Origin: Candidatus Latescibacterota bacterium
GTDB taxonomy: Bacteria > Latescibacterota > UBA2968 > UBA8231
Length of the DNA: 29,146 nucleotides
Direction of reading: 5' to 3'
Assembly: GCA_021295675.1 (NCBI GenBank)
Contig: JAGWBY010000086.1
Location: 4,821 to 33,966 of the forward strand
Shown: positions 9,601 through 16,844 of the stretch, one piece after another
Numbering within the stretch: position 1 is the stretch's first letter
Layout of the letters: the number at the start of each line of letters is the position of its first letter
Notes under the pieces: model-generated
Told to the model about the DNA's origin: nothing
Databases searched by the model: none
Seen by the model: only the letters and a program-made list of their open reading frames with translations
Made by a program: the position numbers and the translations under genes

Positions 9601-9880
9601 AGAAGCCCGCCGAGATGTCCGTGTACGTATAGTCGAACCGTCCCTCCGGCAGCTCCGGCAGCACCGATGCAGTCGCCGACCCAGTACCCGCCCCGACCTC
9701 CAACACCCGCAGCCGCCGGCCATCCGGCAACCCGGCCACGAGCGTCTGAATCGCATCGCCCAGCATCCGATTCGCCGCGCGCGCCACCGGCGCCTTCAGA
9801 TACAAATCAGCCGCACTCGGTTCCCCACTGCTAAACAGCAACGTGAGCGGATCCGCCTGATCGCGCAGCACCTCCGCCAA
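6440..9880 (-). CDS. PKS middle part: C-MeT - ER - KR - start of ACP
   Basis: A 1146-residue frame holding the tailoring half of module 1. In order: a SAM-dependent C-methyltransferase (LEVGAGTGSAT at about 60-70; bases about 9880-9180); a structural KR half-domain (about 9170-8530); an enoyl reductase (LNFRD; nucleotide-binding AGAGGVGLAAIQLA near 8050-8090); a ketoreductase with the TGGLGGIG Rossmann motif near 7485-7515; and the beginning of an ACP. In the KR, the usual catalytic Tyr of the NYAAANAFLD motif is His (SNHAAANAFLD, near 7070). From about base 6660 the frame reads nonsense while the ACP continues in the frame of 3940-6651. At the 5' end, the open frame upstream of 9880 (NEIGLFRRSGAAL) shows that this is an internal fragment and not a true start. 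Confidence 0.88.
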   Translation of the reverse strand: MAEVLRDQADPLTLLFSSGEPSAADLYLKAPVARAANRMLGDAIQTLVAGLPDGRRLRVLEVGAGTGSATASVLPELPEGRFDYTYTDISAGFFAEAESRFGDRGIEYRVLDIEKDPMEQDFDSHSYDLVIASNVLHATRYLEETLAHCRELLAPSGQLVALENLRGQGWLDLTFGQLDGWWRFADSYRPHHALASPAIWRQALGDAGFGEVEVIGVDESESAGMPDRGVIVAQGPVEVAEPAGAWILAADEGGVAEELAAELAAELAARNQMVVLAGREGESVADGSGVVRSTVDMEQRESWRALVSELPGDVPLSGVVHLAALDGHGPQATTGEMAVDAKRVAGSALALVQGVADADLTPVRGMWFITCGAQVLEQERGGQLAGATLWGFGKVAAREAHQLQPRMIDLDPGDAVSLADIVNELMYPDSETHIAYRFGRRQGTRMVRAAAVTDRLALPDEPGWTLEPDVGGSLDAIQVVPEPEQPLKPGEVRAAIEAFGLNFRDVFIALGLVDDFMGGEFCGRVLEVGDGVSSVAVGDRVVGMTFRNYGSETVTLEKMIVPAPPGFSVAELATIPTAFVSASLSFELSGLNAGDRVLIHAGAGGVGLAAIQLAQAAGAEVFATASERKRDYLRSLGVEHVFDSRTTAFGQEILDATDGAGVDMVLNSLTGEGFIEASLSCLAQGGRFVEMGRVDILSEDEMTAIRPDVSYAILMIDVLKEEEPARAGDILRRVMARLAAGELTPLIHARWPVAEAGRAMKCMQGGRHIGKIVFTNSPLARGRLRDDRTYLVTGGLGGIGCAVAGWLAERGAGAIALNGRRPPDPEVEAEIEALRKSGVRVQVELADVTDAAALDAMLARMDRDMPPLGGVIHSVGVLSDAAISNQRWETFETVMWPKMLGAWHLHRATADRDLDMFVLFSSVAGVLGNPGQSNHAAANAFLDQLAAHRRALGLPGQAMAWGAWSEIGEAEEQRERMTQRSATSGIEWITPQQGLRAFDRLVREDAATSVVLARDWVAFGESLEGRPNFLEDLLSEDGEGEDDVAASSDDLMSLLRESPAATREALLVSFLQGEAHGARAYGGFFRLGDGLADGGGIAESAQPGVCRGVHSAEHVGVRLPGHRHSRPSFGRGTWRGRQCARPPGGT

Positions 9881-10320
9881 GGCAGCGCCAGAGCGCCGGA
9901 ACAGCCCGATCTCGTTCGAACCATGCGCGTGGTCGCAAACTCGTCGGGATCGCCCGGCATTCCTTCCGGCAGCGGATCGCCGGACCCCACTACCACAACA
10001 AAACCGTCGCCCGCCTCCTCCAGCACCCCGGACCTGGCCAGCATTTCGAGCATCCGACGGAAGAGGCGCTTGTGATCGTCAATGACCTTCAAGCGCTGCC
10101 GCAAGTCCTCGGAGTCCACCGCTTCACCCATCTTGCGCTCCCAGCCCAGCTTGTCCAGCGTCAACAGCGCGTAAGCCCGCGACAGCCGCTCCAGATCTCC
10201 CAGCAGGGCGTCCCTGTCTTCAGCCCCGACGCCTTCATCCGCCAAGTACTGAGTGAACAAGTCCGATTCGGAAGGAAATCCGCAGGCGGCATTCCCTGCG
10301 CAAGAGGCTGGTCCCGCCAC
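9796..10320 (-). CDS. PKS linker fragment between DH and MT, frameshifted
   Basis: This short frame carries the helical segment that precedes methyltransferase domains in PKSs (LGDLERLSRAYALLTLDKLGW ... MLEMLARSGVLEE). It makes sense only as a bridge. It joins the DH-containing frame at about 10270 (where GFPSESDLFTQYL takes over) and passes to the MT-containing frame at about 9935 (where EIGLFRRSG takes over). Single-base shifts at both points explain the split. It is not an independent gene. Only about 9935-10270 belongs to the PKS in this frame. Confidence 0.75.
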   Translation of the reverse strand: MAGPASCAGNAACGFPSESDLFTQYLADEGVGAEDRDALLGDLERLSRAYALLTLDKLGWERKMGEAVDSEDLRQRLKVIDDHKRLFRRMLEMLARSGVLEEAGDGFVVVVGSGDPLPEGMPGDPDEFATTRMVRTRSGCSGALALPWRRCCAIRRIRSRCCLAVGNRVRLICI

Positions 10321-13300
10321 ACAACTTCGTACAGCAACTCATTCAACCCTTCTACCGCGGCGAGCAGCGTCGCCCGCGTCGCCCGCTTCACCGCGTATCC
10401 GCTCAACTCACCGACCAAGACCCCGCTCGGGTCGTAAATGTGCAAATCCCCGGCCCAAACCTCCGGCGACTCGTCAGCTTCCTCCCCGCGTGGATCCTCC
10501 CTCAAGCGCACGTGGCAAATCAGCCGATCCGGCAGCCGGTCCTTCAGCCACAGCCGTTCCCAAGCGAACGGCAGATAGGTGATCCCGTCTTCGTTCTGGC
10601 CCGGATTGCGCGCCGCAGCCAGAACCTGAAAACAACCGTCGAGCAGCAGCGGATGTACATCGAGATCGCTCTGACCGACCGCTTCGGGGAAAGACACCTC
10701 GCCCAACGCCTCGCCGGGCCGAGACCAGACCGCGGCCAGCGTGCGGAATCTCGGCCCGAGATCAATCCCCACCTCGGCCTTGGCGCGGTAAAAAGCCGGC
10801 ACATCCACCGGCGACAGGCTGGCCTTGAGGCCTTCTATATCCAAACGCGATTCGGCTTCCGGGCCACGGGAGCCCGACGCGATCTGAGCCTCGGCGTGCA
10901 GCGTCCATTCCTCCCCGTCCTCTCCCCTGCTGAGAATCCGCACTCGGCGCGACGATTCGTCCTCAGAACGGTCGAGCAAAACCTGCACCTTCCGTCCTTT
11001 TTCGCCGGCCCCTTCCCCTTCCTCCGGAAAAATCAACGGGTTGTGAAGCTGCATGTCCTCCAGTGCTGGCGATCCGGCCTCGGCGGCAGATGCCAATGTC
11101 GCCATGGCTCCGTAGAGCGCGCCCGGCACCACGAGCCGACCGAACACCCGGTGGTCGTTCAACCATTCCGGATCTGAGGGAAACACTTCCGTCTCAAAGG
11201 TGATCTCCCCGCTGGCGGATTCGTGCCGGTCGCCCAGCAGCGGGTGGCCAGCGCTCGTCCGCCGCCGCTTGGGTGCCTCAATCCAGTGACGCCGGCGCTG
11301 GAACGGATAATCCGGCAGCGCGACTCGGCGTCGGGTCTCCCCGGCAAACAGCCCGGCAAAGGACAGCGAAAGACCCGCCTCGTACGCGCCCGCAACCGCT
11401 GCTGTAAACGCCCGGTCCGCTTCTTCCACTTTGGACGAGGGGCGCAACAAGCTCGACAACGCAACCGGCGATCCGCCGTCGCCCGAGTTCGGCCACGCCA
11501 AAGTCGCCATCGAACCCAGCACTGCGTGCGGACCGACCTCAACAATCAGATCGACGCCCAGCTCCGCCAGCGTCTCCATGCTTGGCGCAAACGCCACCGG
11601 CTCCCGCGTGTGCTTGCGCCAGTACGTCCCATCCAGCAGCCCATCCGATTCCAACACTCCCCCAGTCACATTGCTCACCAGCGTCAGCAACGGCGGCGCA
11701 ATCTCCATCCCCGCGACTACGGCTTCCAACCCGTCCAACATCGGCTCTACCAATGGACTGTGGAAGGCGTTGTTGGTGCGCAAGCGATTGACCCGAACGT
11801 CCTCCGCAAGGAAGCGCTCCTCAATCGCCACAACTTCTTCCTCCGGCCCGCTCACCACCTGATGCGCCCCATTGTAGGCCGCAATGCTCAGCCCCACCCC
11901 CTCAGACGCGGCGTTCAACTCATCAATCGCCGCTTCTACCTGCGACACGTCCGCAAAAATCGCCGCCATCGCCCCTTGCGGCAGCTTGGCCGTCAGTTCG
12001 CCCCTCGCCGCGGCAAACCGCACCCCTTCCTCCAAGCCATACACCCCCGCCGCTTGCGCCGCTGCCAGTTCCCCAAGACTGTGCCCAAGCACTGCACTCG
12101 GACGAACCCCCACGCTCTCCCACAGCGCCGTCAGCGCGCATTCCAGCGCAAAAATGGCCGGTTGCGTCCACGCCTGATCCGACAAATCTCCGGCGCGGCC
12201 AAACATCACATCGAGCAGCGAGACACCGCGATCTTCCCGCAGTACCGCGTCGCAGCGGTCCAGCACCCCCCGCATCACCGGCTCAGTGTGGTACAGCTCC
12301 TCGCCCATGCCGACCCAATGACTACCCTGCCCGGTATAGACAAACGCTACCTTGGACGGCACAGACGGAACCGGCCCTGCGCCCGCCTCGGCAATCGCAC
12401 TCAGCCCCTCGCGCAGTGACTCGACATCGCTGAATACCACGCCCGCCCGGTGCGCGAAATGACTCCGCCCCACACCCGCGGTCCACGCCATGTCCGCCAT
12501 CATGTCCCCTGCGGTGCCCGCGTCAGCAAGCTCGCCGAGCCACGCCAGATACCGCCCCGCCAAATCCCTCAGCGCCTGATCGGATTTTCCCGCCAGCGGC
12601 AAAAACCGCGTCGCACGCGGACGGAGCGCTCCTGCCGCAATCGGCTCCGGCCCAGCAACGGCAACAGGCCGCGCTGAACCCGCAGGCAAATACACTCCAT
12701 TAAGTCTGGCAGCAGCCCCGTTCGGCCCCCCATATCCCTCCACCACGACATGCGCATTCGTACCCGACCACCCAAACCCACTCATACCCGCTATCGGGGG
12801 ACGACCATCGTGGTTCGGCCAGTCCATCGCGGCCGCAGTCACCTGCAACGGCAACCCTTCCCAATCCACCTGCGGAGTAGGATCCCGAAAGTGCAGGTGC
12901 TGCGGAATCGCGCCCTGCTTCATCGCCAACATTACCTTGATCAGCGCGGCGACCCCCGCTGCTGACTCCAGATGGCCGAAGTTGGTCTTCACCGAGCCGA
13001 TCAGCAGCGGGCTATCTGCGGTGTGTCCCTTGCCGTACGCCGCCGCGGTCGAGCGCAACTCAATCGGATCGCCCACTTCTGTCCCCGTCCCGTGCATCTC
13101 CACGTAATTCACGTCCGAGGGCAAAACCCCCGCCCGCAGCAGTGCCGCCTCGATGACCCGCTCCTGCGACGCTTCGTTGGGCACCGTCAGTCCCGCACTC
13201 GTCCCATCCTGATTGACCGCCGAGCCTCGGATCACGCCCCAGATCCGGTCGCCGTCTGCCTCTGCCTCACTCAGCCGCTTCAGAACCACAATTCCGCAGC

Positions 13301-14078
13301 CTTCGCCCCGCACGTACCCGTTCGCCGCCGCATCAAACGTTTTGCACCGCCCATCCGGTGCCAACATCCCGGCATTCGCGCGCAACTCGAACAGCCGCCC
13401 GGACAGGATCGCGTGTACACCCCCTGCAAGCGCTAGATCGGCCTCGCCCCGCTGCAAGGAGACGACCGCCTGATGCACCGCAACCAGCGACGACGAACAG
13501 GCAGTATCGATCGACAGCGCCGGCCCCTCCAGCCCCATCACAAAGGCAACCCGCCCGATGGCCGTATTCAGGGAAGTGCCGGTAACTGAATAGAGGCTGG
13601 TGGCCGGCTCGGACGTGTCGCTGGAACTCAGGATTAGCCCCCGGTATTCGTTGTTACTGATCCCGGCGAACACTCCCGTGCGGCTGCCCTTCAGGCGCTC
13701 CGGGTCCATCCCCGCGTCCTCAAGGGCCTGCCAACTCGTCTCCAGCATCATGCGCTGCTGTGGGTCCAGCAGATCTGCCTCAATCGGCGAGATTCGGAAG
13801 AACTCCGCGTCGAACCGATCAATGCCATCAATGAAGCCGCCAAACCGGCAGGCCTCGCTTTGCACCGCGTCCGGGAACAACTCGCCCAAGCGTCCGACGC
13901 CAGAGCCGGGAACGCCCTCCGTCACCGCATTTTTTCCGGCTGCGAGCAGACGCCAAAAGGCCGCAAGCCCCTCCGCGCCGGGGAACCGGCACCCCATCCC
14001 CACAATCGCTATCGGCTGTGTGGACGGAGAAGACTGTTCAATGGAAGAATCGAGTGATTTCATGGCGTTTGTCGGCAT
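10161..14078 (-). CDS. PKS N-terminal part: KS - AT - DH
   Basis: A 1305-residue frame beginning a type I modular PKS. The KS (about 21-450) has the complete triad: Cys194 in DTACSSS, His329 in EMHGTGTEVGD and His369 in KTNFGHLE. The AT (about 578-860) has GHSLGE with Ser667 and NAFHS at 770-774, closest to the HAFH type usually linked to malonyl-CoA. The DH (about 945-1230) has H-x3-G-x4-PG (His976) and the D-x3-Q motif in HPLLLDGCFQ (Asp1146), so it should be active. There is no loading domain before the KS, which suggests iterative use or loading in trans. The frame leaves the family near 10270 and the protein continues in 9796-10320. The start at ATG 14078 follows AGAAAGGGT and lies 34 residues before the end of the first KS motif, as expected. 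Confidence 0.92.
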   Translation of the reverse strand: MPTNAMKSLDSSIEQSSPSTQPIAIVGMGCRFPGAEGLAAFWRLLAAGKNAVTEGVPGSGVGRLGELFPDAVQSEACRFGGFIDGIDRFDAEFFRISPIEADLLDPQQRMMLETSWQALEDAGMDPERLKGSRTGVFAGISNNEYRGLILSSSDTSEPATSLYSVTGTSLNTAIGRVAFVMGLEGPALSIDTACSSSLVAVHQAVVSLQRGEADLALAGGVHAILSGRLFELRANAGMLAPDGRCKTFDAAANGYVRGEGCGIVVLKRLSEAEADGDRIWGVIRGSAVNQDGTSAGLTVPNEASQERVIEAALLRAGVLPSDVNYVEMHGTGTEVGDPIELRSTAAAYGKGHTADSPLLIGSVKTNFGHLESAAGVAALIKVMLAMKQGAIPQHLHFRDPTPQVDWEGLPLQVTAAAMDWPNHDGRPPIAGMSGFGWSGTNAHVVVEGYGGPNGAAARLNGVYLPAGSARPVAVAGPEPIAAGALRPRATRFLPLAGKSDQALRDLAGRYLAWLGELADAGTAGDMMADMAWTAGVGRSHFAHRAGVVFSDVESLREGLSAIAEAGAGPVPSVPSKVAFVYTGQGSHWVGMGEELYHTEPVMRGVLDRCDAVLREDRGVSLLDVMFGRAGDLSDQAWTQPAIFALECALTALWESVGVRPSAVLGHSLGELAAAQAAGVYGLEEGVRFAAARGELTAKLPQGAMAAIFADVSQVEAAIDELNAASEGVGLSIAAYNGAHQVVSGPEEEVVAIEERFLAEDVRVNRLRTNNAFHSPLVEPMLDGLEAVVAGMEIAPPLLTLVSNVTGGVLESDGLLDGTYWRKHTREPVAFAPSMETLAELGVDLIVEVGPHAVLGSMATLAWPNSGDGGSPVALSSLLRPSSKVEEADRAFTAAVAGAYEAGLSLSFAGLFAGETRRRVALPDYPFQRRRHWIEAPKRRRTSAGHPLLGDRHESASGEITFETEVFPSDPEWLNDHRVFGRLVVPGALYGAMATLASAAEAGSPALEDMQLHNPLIFPEEGEGAGEKGRKVQVLLDRSEDESSRRVRILSRGEDGEEWTLHAEAQIASGSRGPEAESRLDIEGLKASLSPVDVPAFYRAKAEVGIDLGPRFRTLAAVWSRPGEALGEVSFPEAVGQSDLDVHPLLLDGCFQVLAAARNPGQNEDGITYLPFAWERLWLKDRLPDRLICHVRLREDPRGEEADESPEVWAGDLHIYDPSGVLVGELSGYAVKRATRATLLAAVEGLNELLYEVVWRDQPLAQGMPPADFLPNRTCSLSTWRMKASGLKTGTPCWEIWSGCRGLTRC

Positions 14079-14225
14079 ACCCTTTCTGATGAGAAGTTAT
14101 ACTATATCGTCTAATGTAATAGGTTAGGTTGCAGCCGGTCATCTCCAACCTGTGGCGGCATTGCAGCCACAGATAGACCGTGATACCTTACGCCGCTGAC
14201 CAACACAATCAGGAGATGTACATCA

Positions 14226-14423
14226 ATGGCTAACAGAGTATTCCACGTCGCATTCCTCGCGGCGCTCGCAGCAGGATGCGGCGAGGATAAACCACTCGGC
14301 TTTGAGGCTGGACCGCTCGGCGCGGTCGAAGTTGACGCAGGCGCGGCCGTGCAAGTGCGCTCCATGCTGCCGCTCACGGATTTGCAGAACGTGCTGATGC
14401 CTTTTTTTAGTTTATTTTTTTAA
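14226..14423 (+). pseudogene. Truncated substrate-binding lipoprotein (ABC uptake)
   Basis: A start codon behind an AGGAGA ribosome site opens a lipoprotein signal peptide: a hydrophobic stretch and the lipobox LAAGC (Cys18). The next residues, PLGFEAGPLGAVEVDAG and VQVRSMLPLT, resemble the mature N-terminus of branched-chain amino-acid type periplasmic binding proteins, as I recall that family. The likeness stops at about base 14380, and the frame runs into T-rich sequence (14402-14421) and a stop at 65 residues. A full protein of this family is roughly 400 residues, so this is a 5' fragment. The break lies directly beside the palindromic element that begins near 14431. Confidence 0.6.
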
Positions 14424-14430
14424 GGAGCTT

Positions 14431-14587
14431 CTACGTACACGACAGTAGAGGTGGTTTGAGATGCTTCGCTCCGCTCAGCATGACAAGTGGATACTCTGCT
14501 TCACCGTGTCATGCTGAGCGGAGCGAAGCGGAGTCGAAGCATCTTAGACCTCAATGTCCATGTATAACGTTACTGTCGTGTACTAAG
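14431..14587. mobile_element. MITE-like palindromic element built on the dispersed repeat
   Basis: Near-perfect terminal inverted repeats GTACACGACAGTA (14435-14447) and TACTGTCGTGTAC (14571-14583) enclose two inverted copies of the dispersed repeat, at 14459-14485 and 14507-14544. The left copy lacks about 11 internal bases present in the right one. A short loop of about 20 bases lies between them. The sequence AGGAGCTT occurs on both sides (14423-14430 and 14588-14595) and could be an 8-bp target duplication. There is no transposase gene, so the element would be non-autonomous. Confidence 0.65.
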
Positions 14588-14633
14588 AGGAGCTTTAAAA
14601 CAGTCTCTAAGTAATGCAGAGGAGAAAAATAAT

Positions 14634-14864
14634 ATGTCTTCTACCGTGCCGATAGAAATACCGCGTGAAATACTCAATATCACGCATATGACCCCCGAGG
14701 AATTGAAGCGAGAGCTGGCAGCCTATCTGTTCCAACAGGGCAAGTTGTCTTTCGGCAAAGCGCGAGAAATGGCCGACATGAGCGCATGGGATTTCCAGTT
14801 CATGCTGGGAAGCAGAAATTACGAGGAAGATCGGGCGACTTTAAAGGAGCTTGGTCGTCTGTGA
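14634..14864 (+). CDS. UPF0175-family antitoxin
   Basis: A 76-residue protein of the UPF0175 type: an N-terminal beta segment (PIEIPREILNI), the helix ELKRELAAYLFQQGKLSFGKAREMADMS and the C-terminal W/F-F-Q-F-MLGSR stretch. Such proteins are the antitoxin partners of PIN-like DUF3368 toxins. The gene starts at ATG 14634 behind GAGGAG. Its TGA stop overlaps the GTG start of the next gene (GTGA, 14861-14864), the usual coupling in these modules. The partner is truncated, so this may be an orphan antitoxin. It lies just right of the palindromic element, which may affect its promoter. Confidence 0.8.
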   Translation: MSSTVPIEIPREILNITHMTPEELKRELAAYLFQQGKLSFGKAREMADMSAWDFQFMLGSRNYEEDRATLKELGRL

Positions 14865-15037
14865 GCGTAGTGAGCAATGCTTCTCCACTCATCGGCTTGT
14901 CCCGGATAGGCAAGCTGGAACTTCTACGACAACTCTACGGCGAACTCGTCATCCCAGAGGCCGTATGCCGGCGAGGCGTAATTCTTGGAAGAGATTCTTC
15001 GGCTCCGCTCAGAATGACAAGCTGTGATCAGCAATGA
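14861..15037 (+). pseudogene. DUF3368 PIN-like toxin, truncated by a repeat
   Basis: Starting at GTG 14861, the protein reads VVSNASPLIGLSRIGKLELL followed by RQLYGELVIPEAV, the characteristic N-terminus of DUF3368 PIN-domain toxins, including the first metal-binding position in the S-N-A-S-P segment. After about base 14975 the likeness ends. The frame then passes through an inverted copy of the dispersed repeat (14992-15019) and stops at 59 residues. Intact members are around 150-170 residues and need further acidic residues that are missing here, so the ribonuclease should be inactive. Confidence 0.78.
14992..15019. repeat. Dispersed repeat, inverted partial copy in the toxin remnant
   Basis: The sequence AGATTCTTCGGCTCCGCTC followed by AGAATGACA is the reverse complement of the repeat at 3412-3449, lacking the same internal block as the copy at 14459-14485. 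It lies where the toxin coding sequence stops resembling its family. Confidence 0.8.
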
Positions 15038-15059
15038 CAATTCGTCTGCTGCTGTGCTA

Positions 15060-16688
15060 CTAGGCGCTATCACATCCCAGAACCATCACCTCGCACTGGT
15101 GCAGCGTCGGCCACGGATCAGGTGTTTGCAAACCGTCGAGTCCTATGAGCACGAGATTTTCGCCGCGCTGGACGGGGATATTTTTCACCACGAGCCAAGT
15201 ACCGAGCTCGTTTTCCAGCTTAGTGGCACCAGCGAGCGAAACATCGCAATCGTTGACCCGACAGAAAATGCGGTCCAGGCAGGCTTCGTAATCCGTGAGG
15301 TGTAGGCGCAACTCAGTGCCGAGGATGCGACCGTCGGCGAGGCCAGCTTCAATGTCGTCTTCGATGATGAGAGTCATCTCGTACCCAAGGCCGCCGGTCG
15401 CGCGCGCCGGCATACTCAAGGCGCGAGGCACCTGCGGGTAATGGTCTCCAAGCGTGTGGTGGACGACACCCCCCAAAGCGGAATCGGACACGGAATAGCT
15501 GCGGTCGCGGCGCGCCAGCCGCTCGGGATCGGCTAGATCGGTGAGGAGATTGAGGTGGTCTTCATTGTACTCCTCCTCCTCAAAGGGCGAAGCGCGGTGG
15601 TGCCGATAGTCGTAGTTGAAAATGTAAACGCCAGCGGCCCCCTGTTCATACCCATTCAGCGCCACGCCCCGCAAGACGGCAGGCACTCCGCGATCGTACC
15701 CCTCGTGCGGCGAGGTCAGATGCGTGGCCCCGTCAAAGCCCACGTAAATCGGCACCCCACTCTCCTCGGCGCAGGCGACGGCCTCGGCGATGTCGATGCG
15801 AGCCGGGCAGTACGAGGCCGAGGACATCACGAATAAATCCGCCACCGGCTCGCGGATCCAAGCCGACGCGTCAATGCCAATGCCACGCGCCTCGGCGAGA
15901 CAGGGGGGCACCCGCGTCAGCAGCGCGATCTCCTTCCCCTTCTGCTCACTGTGGCGGCGCACTATGGCATGGGCTTGACGCATGAACTCGGTGAGGGTGT
16001 CGAGGTTATCTAGCAAGCGCCCGGGCCGGAAGTAAGGCGGCCCGCGCATCCAATCGAGCTCGATCCCATCGAAGTCGTAGCGCTCCAAGGTCTCATCGAC
16101 GAGCCCTAAAAAGCGGTCGCGCACCTCCTCCTGCTCGTAGTCCCATTGCCAGCAGAAATTCCAGCGGTCAGCACCACCCGCGCGCGTCGGAGTCGGGGAG
16201 CCGATTAGCAAATCGGGTCGCGACTTCTTGTGGCGGCTGCGCACCTGCCACTCGCGCGCTTCGTCGGAAGTGTGAGCATCGTTCATGCGCATCGACGCAA
16301 TCGCCGCGATGCCGTGTCGGCGGCAGCCGTGGATATAGACCTGCATCAACTCGCGGCCATCGGCGATGACCGCGTCCATGCAATTGTAGAGCTGTTCGAG
16401 GCGGTTGAGTTCAAAGCCGCCGGCCGTCATCTTGCGGATCGGCTTGCCGTCGGCATCCACGTCGGGATCGGGATCCCAAACTTCCGTGTCGTCTCCCCAC
16501 ATAGCCGAATGCGGACTGCCGCGCCAGACCACGTCGTCATCAATCCCGATGAGTCCAGCGAGCGCGTCAACACCGGCTGGGACCAGTTCGTCGAGTTGAT
16601 GGATGACATCGTCGGGATTGCGGTCGGGCAGGTAGAAAAGCATCCAATTGCCGTCGGTATTGAAAATCAGGCGCGGGAGTTTGGTCAT
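15060..16688 (-). CDS. TIM-barrel glycoside-hydrolase-like protein
   Basis: About 542 residues. The segment FDGIELDWMRGPPYF is typical of beta-strand 4 in GH10/GH13-like uncharacterised barrels (DUF187/GHL type). Other barrel-like pieces are GVDALAGLIG, YIHGCRRHGIAAIASMRMND, EIALLTRVPPCLAEARGIG and VPIYVGFDGATHL. After the barrel (about residue 385) a C-terminal beta-rich domain follows. There is no signal peptide, so it may be cytosolic. The frame is open to an ATG at 16700, but the ATG at 16688 is preceded by GGGGA at a good distance, so I prefer it. The catalytic pair cannot be assigned with certainty; Glu and Asp in GIELDW are candidates. Substrate is unknown. It is transcribed away from the DUF5916 gene across a gap of about 150 bases in which I see no clear regulatory site. 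Confidence 0.7.
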   Translation of the reverse strand: MTKLPRLIFNTDGNWMLFYLPDRNPDDVIHQLDELVPAGVDALAGLIGIDDDVVWRGSPHSAMWGDDTEVWDPDPDVDADGKPIRKMTAGGFELNRLEQLYNCMDAVIADGRELMQVYIHGCRRHGIAAIASMRMNDAHTSDEAREWQVRSRHKKSRPDLLIGSPTPTRAGGADRWNFCWQWDYEQEEVRDRFLGLVDETLERYDFDGIELDWMRGPPYFRPGRLLDNLDTLTEFMRQAHAIVRRHSEQKGKEIALLTRVPPCLAEARGIGIDASAWIREPVADLFVMSSASYCPARIDIAEAVACAEESGVPIYVGFDGATHLTSPHEGYDRGVPAVLRGVALNGYEQGAAGVYIFNYDYRHHRASPFEEEEYNEDHLNLLTDLADPERLARRDRSYSVSDSALGGVVHHTLGDHYPQVPRALSMPARATGGLGYEMTLIIEDDIEAGLADGRILGTELRLHLTDYEACLDRIFCRVNDCDVSLAGATKLENELGTWLVVKNIPVQRGENLVLIGLDGLQTPDPWPTLHQCEVMVLGCDSA

Positions 16689-16844
16689 CGCGGTCCCCAT
16701 TGTAGAATGCTGTGGCTAAAGAGGCGGAGGAAGGTAGTTTGCCCAAGATGGAGTGTCAACGAAGCGTCGAGCATGTCTTCCTTGACAGACAAACGGCAAA
16801 AATTGAGCTTCACCTGCTCAAGCGAGAAGCCCTGAGCCTATATC

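Larger units (their letters stand above)
1754..14078 (-). other. Polyketide biosynthetic locus
   Basis: This spans the contiguous minus-strand unit: reducing methylating PKS module, terminal KS-degenerate AT, free ACP, Sfp-type PPTase and alpha/beta hydrolase. Repairing three single-base shifts (near 10270, 9935 and 6665) gives one PKS polypeptide of roughly 3,300-3,400 residues ordered KS-AT-DH-MT-KR0-ER-KR-ACP-KS-AT0. The small locus with a dedicated PPTase and few tailoring genes resembles the compact PKS clusters reported from sponge symbionts that are linked to methyl-branched fatty acids. That resemblance is from memory and untested. Confidence 0.75.

Noticed and set aside
11223..12419. 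A 398-codon plus-strand frame opposite the AT and DH
   Set aside because: It is antisense to intact catalytic motifs of the PKS and has no recognisable domain; long shadows are expected in GC-rich genes.
14101..14130. Possible promoter of the PKS (TATAGT on the minus strand)
   Set aside because: No convincing -35 element lies at the right distance, so it is not listed as a feature.
14401..14421. T-rich run as a terminator
   Set aside because: No GC-rich stem precedes it; it marks the broken end of the lipoprotein fragment.
3412..15019. Dispersed repeats as a CRISPR array
   Set aside because: Copies are far apart, in both orientations and of unequal length, with no regular spacers and no cas gene.
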